Positions 42,501 to 54,500 of a DNA stretch of 64,000 nucleotides are shown piece by piece. The position numbers and the translations under genes were made by a program. Every line of letters starts with the position of its first letter. Position 1 is the stretch's first letter. The notes under the pieces were generated by a model that was given only the letters and a program-made list of their open reading frames with translations, was not told the DNA's origin and did not search any database. Origin of the DNA: Platynereis dumerilii (taxonomy: Eukaryota > Annelida > Polychaeta > Phyllodocida > Nereididae); contig JAPTHN010000024.1 in the NCBI GenBank assembly GCA_026936325.1, positions 2,607,501 through 2,671,500 of the forward strand, read 5' to 3'.

Positions 42501-45500
42501 CTGCTCCCAGTACACCTTGTGAGACATTCACCTCCGGTGGCACTGCAAATGGAGCTACCTGCCAATTCCCATTCATCTATAAAGACGTCTTATACTACCA
42601 GTGTATAGGCAATGACCACAAGGGAAAACTTTGGTGCTCTACAACTTATAACTATGATGTTGATGAAAAGTGGGGGAACTGTGCAGGTATTCTACCTTTG
42701 ACTTTGCTTTGCCTTCACTTTGTTTCTTGTGTATTTTTGTTGTTCGGAGGTAATTGTAAGTACCTCTATTTTGCAGGTACATCATGTGATACCACTACTA
42801 CAGTTTCTACTGCTACTGCACCTAGTACACCATGTCGTACATACACAGTTGCTGGAAATGCCAACGGAGCATTCTGTCAGTTTCCTTTTCTCTACAAGGG
42901 CACGACATACTATGAGTGTACCCGAAGAGACAACAAGAAGCTATGGTGTTCAACTACTGCCAACTATGATATAGAACAACGTTGGGGAGTCTGTGCAGGT
43001 AATTTGACATTTTGTACCGGTATTCACAACATTAGGGGTGTTGGTACACACTGCACATGTGTAGATATTTCTTACAGCTAGACCTTCAACATGTTTCATA
43101 AAAGCGAACAGTAGATCTTCAACGTATCCGCCTACCCTAATGTCCAGTATGCCTTCAAGAGTTGAATCTGTATCAGTGAAGCTACATTATCTGCTGCACT
43201 ACAGAGCCATATATTTCTTTAGAGACATGAGTCAATAAGATACCTAAGCTTAATAACTTATCAGCTGTAAGTTCCTCTGGTTACTTCTATGAATACATGA
43301 ACAAATTGCAAGTATAAATACAAGTCTTCTCAATTTTCAGATACAATTTGTGATGCACCAAGCACTCCCTGTGAAACTTTCACCACTGGAGGTAATTCGA
43401 ATGGAGCGACCTGTGAATTTCCATTTCTCTATAAAGAAAGGCTGTATTATGAGTGCACAAGAACTGACCACAAAGGAAAACTATGGTGTTCTACTACATT
43501 CAACTACAACCAAGATGAAAAATGGGGAAACTGTGCAAGTAAGATGATATTATCCTACATTTGTTAAATTTTGTATAATTTCTTATCATTTCTAGGCAGT
43601 GTATTGTTGTTTGATAAATGTTATCTGAATGGTATTACCAGTTGCAAATCTCTATTTAAACACACAATAAATGCCACTATACAAGCTGAACTTACAATGA
43701 AAAATATCAAGAGAAGTCAAGATTCGTTATTCATGTTTGTCTCTATGGCAACAGATCAAAAATGTATATATGCATGCATCAAATTAAGCAAAAATATGAC
43801 CATTTTGCAACTTTTGCAGCAGTAATTAATACTAACTAATTTGTTTCAGGAACTTCTTGTGATCCTACAACAACAGCAATTGTGCCCAGCACTCCCTGTT
43901 TGACATACACTGTTGCTGGAAATGCTGGAGGAGCATTCTGTCAATTTCCATTTGTATACAAGGGTGTCATGTACTATGAATGTACACGCGTAGACAACAA
44001 ACGATTGTGGTGTTCAACCACTGCCAATTATGACCTAGATCAACGTTGGGGAGTTTGCTCAGGTAAATTGAGAAATCGTCTTCTTGCACATGTGTGCATA
44101 ATGTACACAATTAATTCATTTTTTGCTGTTTTCAGTATGTAGTAGGAATCATTTCACAAAGGAATATGTATGTACCATGCCTATTTTAAAATAATGTATA
44201 TTTAGTTCCTTACATACATTTAAAGAATAATATGTATATAAATATTTTCAGAATAATGTCCTTTAATTTGACAAAGATTAATGTATCAGAATTCTGAATG
44301 TTTTTCTGCTATCCATTTAATGAGATGTCAAATTTCCTGGCCTTGATCCAACCTGAACCCATGCTTGATCAGTGGATGTAATCTTAAAGATTCATATAAC
44401 TTCGATAAACAAAAGCAAGGCCATTACTTACATACAAAAGTGATTCCTTCATTTCAGACACAGTTTGCAATGCTCCAAGTACTCCTTGTGAAACTTACAC
44501 AGTGGAAGGAAATGCAAATGGTGCCTTTTGTCAGTTTCCGTTTATCTACAAGGAAAGGTTGTATTATGAATGCATTGGCACTGACCACAAAGGAAGACTT
44601 TGGTGCTCAACGACATACAACTATGATGTGGATCAACAATGGGGCAACTGTGCAGGTATTGCAATTGTATGATTAGATTTCTCATAAAACTTTGGCATTA
44701 AATTTAATCACTATGTTATGAAATTCACCAAATATGCTTCACATGTTTATTATGGAATTTATTGAGTCAGTATCACTATTTTAATGTTTATTGGTTGAGT
44801 TGATGATGCTTACTAATCTGATTTAAACAGTCTTATTTCAGCATTTCAGCATTTCAGCATGCAGTTGAGGTCACAAGGGGTCACCATAACTTTTTTATAC
44901 AATGTAATTGGAAGAACCATATTTTGACAATCACATTTTTCATTCAGTCATAACATCCATTCATTTCATTACCATCACGTCACTTCCATCATACAGACAT
45001 TCTATCATTATGCATGAAATTATATATAATATATGTTTATCTTGTTTTTTGTGTTGTTGTCATACAATATGATTTGTAATTTTTAATTTAAGTATTATAT
45101 GCACTAATATAAGTCACTGATTTTTATTGATGTTCAATATATTCCCATCAAATGCACAAGCACAACAATTTATTTTTATTTGCTTATTTTTCAGATATGA
45201 AATTGGCATGTTGTGATATAAATGACATTCAATGTCAATCATTTTGAAATAAAGCATGAAATACATTTCTCAAATTTTGCTGTTGAGTGTTTTTTATTAT
45301 ATGAGACTTTGGTTTGATGCACATGACAGGCACTTGTATTATGTATTATAATGATAATGACAACAATTTTGATTTTTAATTTGGAGTTATTTCCGTGTCT
45401 TTAATGAACTAATACTAATAGCATGAGGATATTTGTAGGAACAACATGTGACACAACAAGAGCGACAACTACCACACCGATACCACAGACAACTCCGTGC

Positions 45501-48500
45501 CTGACCTACACTATTGGCGGCAATGGGAGTGATGCGAATTGTGTATTCCCCTTTATCTATAAGGGAATCCCTCGATATTCCTGCATCACGCAGGACAGGA
45601 ACGCCTCCTGGTGTTCGGTCACAAACAATTATGACAGAGACGCCAGATGGGGATACTGCACACGTGAGTACTTTGGTCTTTTTCAGTTTAATTTGCACTA
45701 TTACATTTTTATGGTTTCATTATTCCGAGTCATAAGTATTCAGACAAAACTAGATAGAATTTTTCGAACTAAGTCGTGAGGTCACTAAAAACCAACTTGA
45801 TATTCTATACATAGAGAAAATCTTTCTTGAAAAGTGGAGACAACTTACTGGCTACTGAAGTGAAAACCCCAAAGAGTCACTTCTGGGCTCACCCAGGAAA
45901 CAAGGACACATAATAATCTCAATGAAGTCAATTTTTGTGGAAAATATTAGATATTACGAAAATCAATTCATAGACAGTTATTCTAATGTTGGTAAAACCT
46001 GGGGACCATAATTATGACTTTAATCATCTTTGGATTCATACATTCATTTGTATAACAGTATGTCTTCATGTGTTTCACAGTGAAATATTCATGTCTCCGT
46101 GCTAATCAATGTTCACAACTAGTGGTGGAGTTGAAGAAATCTGTAATAATCTTATGTAGTTGTGTACTGTTGATATGTTTGTCCATTAGTGATGTAAAAT
46201 TACTAACAACATAACCTGGGTAGCAGGGTACTGGTCAGTATCTAAAATAGTTTACCCAAATAGAGCACTGTATATTACTAACTTGCATGTTACTAATTCA
46301 GTTACTGCATGTGATACAACAACCGTTCTACCAACAAGTACGGTAGGAACATCAACAACAGCTGCTGCCACAACAACAACAGCCGCTCCAACCACAACAA
46401 CAGCTGCTCCTACAACAACTACAGTTGCTCCTACCACAACTACAGCTGCTGCTACCACAACCACAGCTGCACCTACGACAACAACAGCTGCTCCTACTAC
46501 AACAACAGCTGCTCCTACCACAACAACTGCTGCTCCTACAACCACAGCTGCTCAGACAACAACAATAACAGAAGCGTTGTCAACCCCTACCATCCCAACT
46601 GCTCCCCCAACGACAGCAACAACTACGATACCAATAACAACCACAATTCCACCAACAACAACGACGCCCGTTGTTACAACTACGACACCCGTAGTTACGA
46701 CCCTGCCCTCAACAATTCCCACTACGACAACACCAGTAATCAGCACAACGACGCCAACACCACTGCCGTCAACAACACCGACAACAAGAATAACATCAAC
46801 TGTCGCATCAACATCAACCGTTACACTTCCTCCAACAACCCCTAGCACATTACCCACGACCACAACACCACAAAGGACTTCTCCAACAACAATATTAACA
46901 TCAACACCAAACAGAACTACCCCAACAACTGTAACGACTCCTGCAACAACCCCTACAACAACGACAATGCCAACAAGGCCTCCCACATCAATGATGCTAT
47001 CAACAACTGTTACAACAACAATGGCCACTCAGAGGACGTCGATGATGCTGAACACCACGACGCCCTTGATTCCAAGTTCTACCTCAACAACACCATTGAT
47101 TCCGAGCACCACAACGACACAGACAACACCTGTGCAAACAACAATAGCCCAGACCACATCTGCATTGCCAACAAGTACAACGACAATGTCAACAATAACC
47201 ACAACAAGAATGTCTCCTAGCCCCAGCACCACAATACTAACAACTAAACCTCCAACTACGACAACAATGACACCCCCTTGTATAGGTCAGTAGTATCACT
47301 TGCTCACTTGCATAACAGTGTACTAATATTGTTGTACGCTATGTTAGTAAAATAATTGTATTTGCTTTGCAAAATAGGAAAAATTATAGCTGATAACTGT
47401 TTTGGTATTTCTTATGTCTTTACTCTTTTGCCATATTCGTAATCGTGTTCAACATTAGTTGATCATGTCAATCAACTTTTTTCTTGGTGATTTAGTGTTG
47501 TTGGATTGGCTTAAGCTGCTTTATTAATTTCCAGTGCTAAAGCATGACTAATATTCTGTTGCTCAGAAGAATGCATGATCAATTTTTTTAGGTAATTCCT
47601 GCACAACTACCCCAAGAATTACTCCGGCCCCTACCACCAATCCTTGCCGTTTACTAACAACAGGAGGGAATGCGAATGGGGCGCCATGCGTATTTCCCTT
47701 CCTATTCGGCGGCATTAACCAAACCGCTTGCATAACTGTCAATAACAATGGCATATTATGGTGTGCAACAACTTCTGACTATGATGTGGATAGATTGTGG
47801 GGAAATTGTGCAGGTTTGTTGCTATTGCTTGCTTTGCATGTTTCGCACACCCAGTAGGTTCAGTTGAAGTACAATTTACCCAAGTTTACACCAAAAATTG
47901 ACATTTATTTTAAAGGAATCATCTTATGTGATAAAACAATTCTATGTCCATGAAAAAGACATCCATGAAACTCCCAGCACATTTGGGGAATATACATCAA
48001 TGAAAACTGCAACCACAAACTGTAACTTCAATTGGACCTCTGCTAAAGCTAGTAACAAGCACATTTTATTTGCATTGTGTACTAATGTGTAGTGTAACTA
48101 AACTAACCAATCATACTGCTAATTAGGCTTTGGATATGTTAAAGCAAGATCACAGATTTAAGTAATGTCCGCTGCGCTGGTTGATATTCACTTTTTCATA
48201 AATTAGCAAGAACATTTGTCAACAATTTCACCCCAATGGAAAAAGGATACTATAATAAAACCCACTCAGGGTGGTGGATCAGTCCACTGAAACCCATGAG
48301 TGGTCTGGCTGGCGGAGGAACTCACGAGTTGCGAAGCCACGAGTGAGTTCCGCAGGCAGCCAGACCACGAGTGGGTTTCAGTGGACTGATCCACCACCCT
48401 GAGTGGGTTTTATTTATATCCCACATTTTCTGCTATTTTGACATCCTATGAGGTCATTTTAATGCTTGAATATGGATAATTAAAAATTATAATGACCTAA

Positions 48501-51500
48501 TCACTTTGGTGGATGGATCAGATCAAACTGTAACATAAACAAATGATAAAGTGGGTGGAGTCTGACTGGTTGCTATAAACAAAGCCGACAGAGTCACATG
48601 ACTGCTGGTGACGTCACCAATGCTGATGATGTCATAGTGGCTCTACTGCTATTGTGACGTCATGTGCTGCTGTTGTGATGTCATGTGTCGTGATTGTGAC
48701 CTCATGTGTGATCTAAAGTAGTGCCACAAATAAATAAAATATGTAAATCAAGGATGGTGGATCATATTTAAATTAGGGATGGTGGATCATATTTAAATTA
48801 GGGATGGTGGATCACAAAATTATATCCCATGGGTTTTCCATGAGGATCACTGCCAAGTGTGGGATATATGTACATTTCGCAGTGTTCCTAAACCTCTGCC
48901 GGGTCTGCCCATATCAAGATTATCAAGTAGCTAGCCCTGGGCTGTTATCAGTAGAAGGCTAACCGCGAATTTCCAACACCAGGAAACCAAGAAGTTATAC
49001 AAATACAAACAAAAACAAATATTATATATCATTAGATTCTGATACCTCTTGGTTTCAATACTGATTCTGGCTAATTTTTGCAACAATGCATACATCCACA
49101 AATTACACAGTACATCAAAAATGACCCAGGAATATGAACTTTACAAACTATAGAATATTTTCAATGGTTTTGGCACATGTTCTTGCAGAGTGTTGACATT
49201 GTTGATTGATTGTGAAGAAATTATTTCTTATTACGCATGTTTTACAATTTTCCTTAAAAGGCACATCATGCAACACTGTAGTAACAACTACCACTGTCTT
49301 GCCAACTACCCCTTGTTTGACATTCATCACCGGAGGCAATTCTCGTACTCAGACGAGCTGTGTATTTCCCTTCCAACTCAATGGCATTCTGCGGTACCGG
49401 TGTGTCATTACGGCCGACAGACGTACACCTTGGTGTTCAGTCACGAGAAATTATGATTTTGACCTGTTGTGGGGATTCTGCAGCAGTTAGTATTTGACTA
49501 TAGTATTATCTTTATTTCATCTCGTCTTATACAGAACATGTTTGGAACTAAAAGTCTGTAATTCATCATAAATTTTGTAAAGCATTTTAGAACTATTTTA
49601 TATTGCCTTAAATCGTCAGTAAGTTTTTACAACAGAAATTATCATCACTCAGTTGAAAAACATTAGATCACTTAAACTAAACTCACATACTTTAAATAAT
49701 TCGTTAGACAGGAACTGCATAAAAAAGTTCATCATTATTAACAAATCGAAACATATTTTTGAAAAAATATCTGATATGGCTTTTAAATCACAAGCACTTT
49801 AAGAACAATAATTATTATCACTTAGCGGAAAAGTTATTAGGTCACATACACAAAATCTCACATGCCTTATAAAATCCATTATACAGGAACTGCATGTGAC
49901 CCTACAACAACCCCAACTACTTTCTCAACAACCACAGCTTTTACGGGATCTACCCCATGTTTGACATTTACCTATGGAGGTAATGACCCTGGGAAGACTT
50001 GCGTTTTCCCATTTACTTACTTGGGACGCCTAGTATACTACTGCATAGCTGCTAACAACAATTTCACCCCATGGTGCGCGACCACGGACAATTTTGATCG
50101 TGACGAGAAGTGGGCCAATTGCGGAAGTAAATACCTTTGTACATAAGTAGTTAAAACCACACCATTATCCTAAATATATCTTTCTTGCCACTCTCTAGTA
50201 GTTGGTGACAATACAATCAATATAATCTACTCCGAATTACATTGATACAGTGTATGTACAGTTATACATCACACTTCAGTGTGACTGCACATGAAAAAAT
50301 AATATATTTATCCACAAGGAGAGCTACCAGTACTACAGTGCACCCCTTGATGACTCCACCATTATCCTTGGTATCCTTGGTATCCTTGGCATTAGGTCAA
50401 TCAGCCTCAGACTCCACTTCTAATAGATTCTTATGACACATCAACTCTACTCTTTAACTACAACACACCACAATGTGGCTGCACATAAAATATATCCACG
50501 AGGTCTACACCACACCCCTTGACAACTCCATCCATAGTCCTTAGAACCTTTTGCATTATGGTCACCAGCTGCAGACTATACTTCTTATCTTATGATACAA
50601 TCATGTCTAATCTCAACTACACTACACCACAATGAGGCTTCACATGAAAACATAATATCCATGAGAACTGATACTCGTACCGCACTACACTCTTTGACTG
50701 TGACCATATAATCAAGTCTACTCCTAACTGCACTGCTCTACGACGTGGCGGCATATCTTGAAATTTGCCCACAAGGACTGCAACTCGAGTCTCGTACTGC
50801 ACTACACCCTCTGACAACTCCTTGACAATGCATCTAAGCCTCTACCTCAAATAGCCTGTGACCATGTAATCAAGTCTAATCCTAACTGCACTGCTCTACA
50901 ACACGGCTGCACATCTTGAAACGTGTCCTCAAGGACTGCAACTCGTACTGCACTACACCATTTGATGACTCCTTGACAATACATCTTAGCCTCTACCTCA
51001 AATAGCCTGTGAACATATAATCAAATCTACTCCTAACTGCACTGCTCTACAACATAACTGCACATCTTGAAACATGTCCACAAGGACTGCAACTCGTACT
51101 GCACTAATTCCTTGACAACTTCTTGACAATACATCTAATCCTCTACCTCAAATAGCCTGTGACCATATAATCAAGTCTACTCCTAACTGCACCGCACTAC
51201 AACATGGCTGCAAGTCATAAGAACATGTCCACAAGGACTGCAACTCGTACCACACTCATTCCTTGACAACTCCTTGACAATACATCTAATCCTCTACCTC
51301 AAATAGCCTGTGACCATATAATCAAGTCTACTCCTAACTGCACCGCACTACAACATGGCTGCAAGTCATAAGAACATGTCCACAAGGACTGCAACTCGTA
51401 CCACACTCATTCCTTGACAACTCCTTGACAATACATCTAAGCCTCTACCTCAAATAGCCTGTGACCACATAATCAAGTCTGCTCCCTTACTGCACCACAC

Positions 51501-54500
51501 TACAACATTGCTGCAAGTCTTAAAACATATGTCCACTGGGACTGCAACTTGTACCGCACTCATTCCTTGACAACTCCTTGACAACTCCTTGACAATGCTC
51601 CAAAGCACCAACAACTTCTTCCTACCTGTACACATCGATGTAATCTCCATCTACACTCTTGGTGATACTTACAATGCAATTGCATGTGATCTTGATGTAA
51701 ATATATTGATGTATAATTGTACTGTGTTTGTTGAAATATGATACACGTGTTGTTTACTTGATAGCAATTGAAACGTGTTTGTGAAGTTTTGTTATATGTA
51801 TGCTGTGTTTTTTCCTGAAATGCGTTTATGTGATTGTTCTACCAGCTGTACAAATGTTAGTTGGATTGTTGGTGTTAGTTGGATTTGTGGGTGCTCAATG
51901 TTATTGCAATTGTTAATGGATAGTTTTGAATGTGATGTGAAGTTTTCCCTCATTATGCATACCCTCTCTACTGTAACATGCAATTGAGATAATCATGGTA
52001 TGTTACTGAAACTTGTGTTAACACAAAATGTATATACTGATGCACACTCTTCTGGATTTGGTTGTATGTTAAGTGATTTCTTCTCTAGTTTAAGGAATAT
52101 CTGCAGAATTTCTTTCTGACCAGCAATCAACTTTTTTTTTATTCATTTACTAAATGAATTGGTTTTCTTTTTTTAATGTTTGTTTATTCAATAACATTTT
52201 CATTGTTTTCACCTGATGTTAATAGAAATGTCTTACATGTTTGTAAATGCACTGTCCTGTACATTAGTTAATATGTGTATGATATGTGAGACGCTAATTC
52301 TAATTGTGTTGCAGTACTAATCTCCATATGTATGTAACTTTCCTCAAATTCCTTTTCAGCTGTTTAATGTCATTGCAAATACAGTTGTTCTGCTTGTAAA
52401 ATAACATTAACTGGAAATTTGTACATAAATTAATTCTTCTGTTAATATAAGTTTGGATGCACCAAACCAACACTGACGATCAGAATTTCTGATACGAGAG
52501 CTAAACCAGTCAAAATAGTTTGCTACACTTTGACAAACTAGACCCTTCACACACATAATTCTGGATTTGTCACTTCTTTTATCCATTATTTTGGACGAGA
52601 AATCAGAACAAATTTTAAAAATTGTGCAGTGTGTAAAATCATGTGATCAGGTTGACCAGTACTTAGAAATAATATATGCTATCAAAGGTCATACAGTGGA
52701 TTGGTGCATCATTGAACAGACAATTTTGTTAATAATAATTATGGAAAAACAGGATAATGCTAATGTCAACATATACATATCTGTTCGAACCTTGTTATTG
52801 ATACTCAAATGCTGCTTTTAATAGAGATGGAGTCTAAATAAAGATTATATTTATATTTGTTAATAATGTTTCACTGTCACATTAAGAGATTGAAGTAAGG
52901 AGCTCCTGCAGCACAGGGTCATACAATTTGTGGCAAATCTTACAAATCTTGATTTTGACTTTCGACAGGAACAGCCTGTGATCCGTCAACTATTCCCCCT
53001 TCAACACCTTGCACCACATTTACCACTGGGGGTAACGCTAATGGTGCAACCTGTGTCTTCCCGTTCCGTTATCAGAGTCTCGACCGGTACAATTGTGTCA
53101 CAGGGGAAAACCGACAAGGAACCTGGTGTGGCACGACCGCCAATTATGATACAGACCAAATATGGGGATTTTGTGGAAGTAAGTTGTTTTCAATAAATGT
53201 AGTTCTGAAATATTTAGTAAATGCATTTCTAAATCTTAAAGAAATTCTTTTCTAAAATATTGGTTTGCTTCACATCTTTAAAAAAAACTTCACCATCCTA
53301 ATTTGTTAATTTCTTCAAAACAATTTGCTATCCTATAGCATTGAGGCCAAAAGGCTTCTGGCTTGCAAGTATTAGCAATGTGAAAGTGTGAGTGCCAACT
53401 GGTATAAGAATAACTATCACGATTTGCTTTTGAAATGATTAATGAATAGACATTTTGTGTTCCTCTCACTTCGTGTAATTGTTAGTGATACTGAAAGGAC
53501 CAGAAAAGACTTATTGACACAATACACACAATACCACTAATATGTCCTTTGTTGCAGGTAACTCCTGTGTATCCACCACAACAAGCTCACCATGCCGACA
53601 ATTAACAGAAGCAGGAACACCTTGCATCTTTCCATTTACCTACCAAGGGGTGCAACGAAGCGTATGCATCACCGATGGCAACGGTGGAAGGCTATGGTGT
53701 GGTACAACCCCTAACTTTGACAGAGATCGTCAATGGGGCAACTGTGGCAGTAAGTTTTGCTGAAGATGAACATTATTTAAAATACACAAATGTGGCATTC
53801 AAGGATTATTTTCTTTAATTTTTTGTTTGGGGTCAGCATATTATCAGCATGAACATTATATAAAGTGCTAATTAATAACTTACTGACCCTGACCTGGTTA
53901 GTGGACCTTTATTTTGTTTATTGTGTTAACAATTTATGCATGAGATAACTTTTTTTGATTTTACGTCACAATATAATTATGCATCTGAATATTTATTATT
54001 TATTTCAATTCACTTTGATTCAGTTTGATTTATATGCAATATTTCTAACCATGTTTGTGTTTGTTGATTATTGATTTGGTATAATTATAGTTATTAATCT
54101 CACATTTTGCTTGCTTTTTTATTTTTCATTTGAAATGTAAACTAATTAAGTGACATGGGAAGATAAATTTCTTTACCGAAGTATATTCCTGCGATGAAAT
54201 ATAGCATATTTGATTTCTCTTGATTTTGTATCATATAAATACACTACAATTGGGTAATTCCTAGTCATACCATCTCTAAATATGACTTTAATCTATCAGC
54301 TAGAGCTAAAATAGTGTGGCTGTATTATTTTCTTCACCAAAATTGTTTTTGTAACCTTTCAAAGTAAAATTTGTTGCATAGACATAATTCCCCGGCTATG
54401 AAAAACTCACGCTGTATCATGAAAACGCCCATTCTAGGTATGGCACTGGTTTTTTATTTTTAAACATTCACACTTAGTCCGACAGAGGCTGACCAACAAC

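Larger units (their letters stand above)
25264..43538 (+). repeat. Four-exon P-Q-R-S higher-order repeat (exons 55-102)
   Basis: Twelve rounds: P (A-K-G or R-Y-K-G-R T-type), Q (T-A-P V-type), R (A-N-G, E-R-W or Q-R-W T-type), S (N-A-P V-type). The P linker changes in three steps left to right (S-T-T-E-P, then T-N-Q-P, then T-T-I-L-P), so rounds cluster by position. Confidence 0.85.
48415..48868. mobile_element. MITE-like element with TATATCCCACA ends
   Basis: An 11-bp perfect terminal inverted repeat (TATATCCCACA at 48415-48425, TGTGGGATATA at 48858-48868) bounds a 454-bp non-coding segment containing two tandem-repeat zones. It abuts the hairpin, and both share GGTGGATCA motifs, so the two may be parts of one composite element. 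No clear target duplication. Confidence 0.5.
47814..49260. other. Intron 107 with hairpin and MITE-like repeats (1,447 bp)
   Basis: The centre carries a long hairpin and an adjacent inverted-repeat-bounded element, listed separately. The remainder is AT-rich with no coding signal. Confidence 0.6.

Noticed and set aside
24665-44655. Some array exons as pseudogenes
   Set aside because: Every exon I checked keeps the frame, the cysteines and GT-AG sites, including the most divergent (exons 78, 98, 102), so none is called broken.
46252-47232. Minus-strand Val/Gly-rich frames opposite the mucin-like exon
   Set aside because: A by-product of the ACA/ACN-rich Thr codons read in reverse; no signal of an independent gene.
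52567-52821. 84-codon open frame in intron 109
   Set aside because: No recognisable domain, no coding composition and no splice context; consistent with chance in AT-rich DNA.
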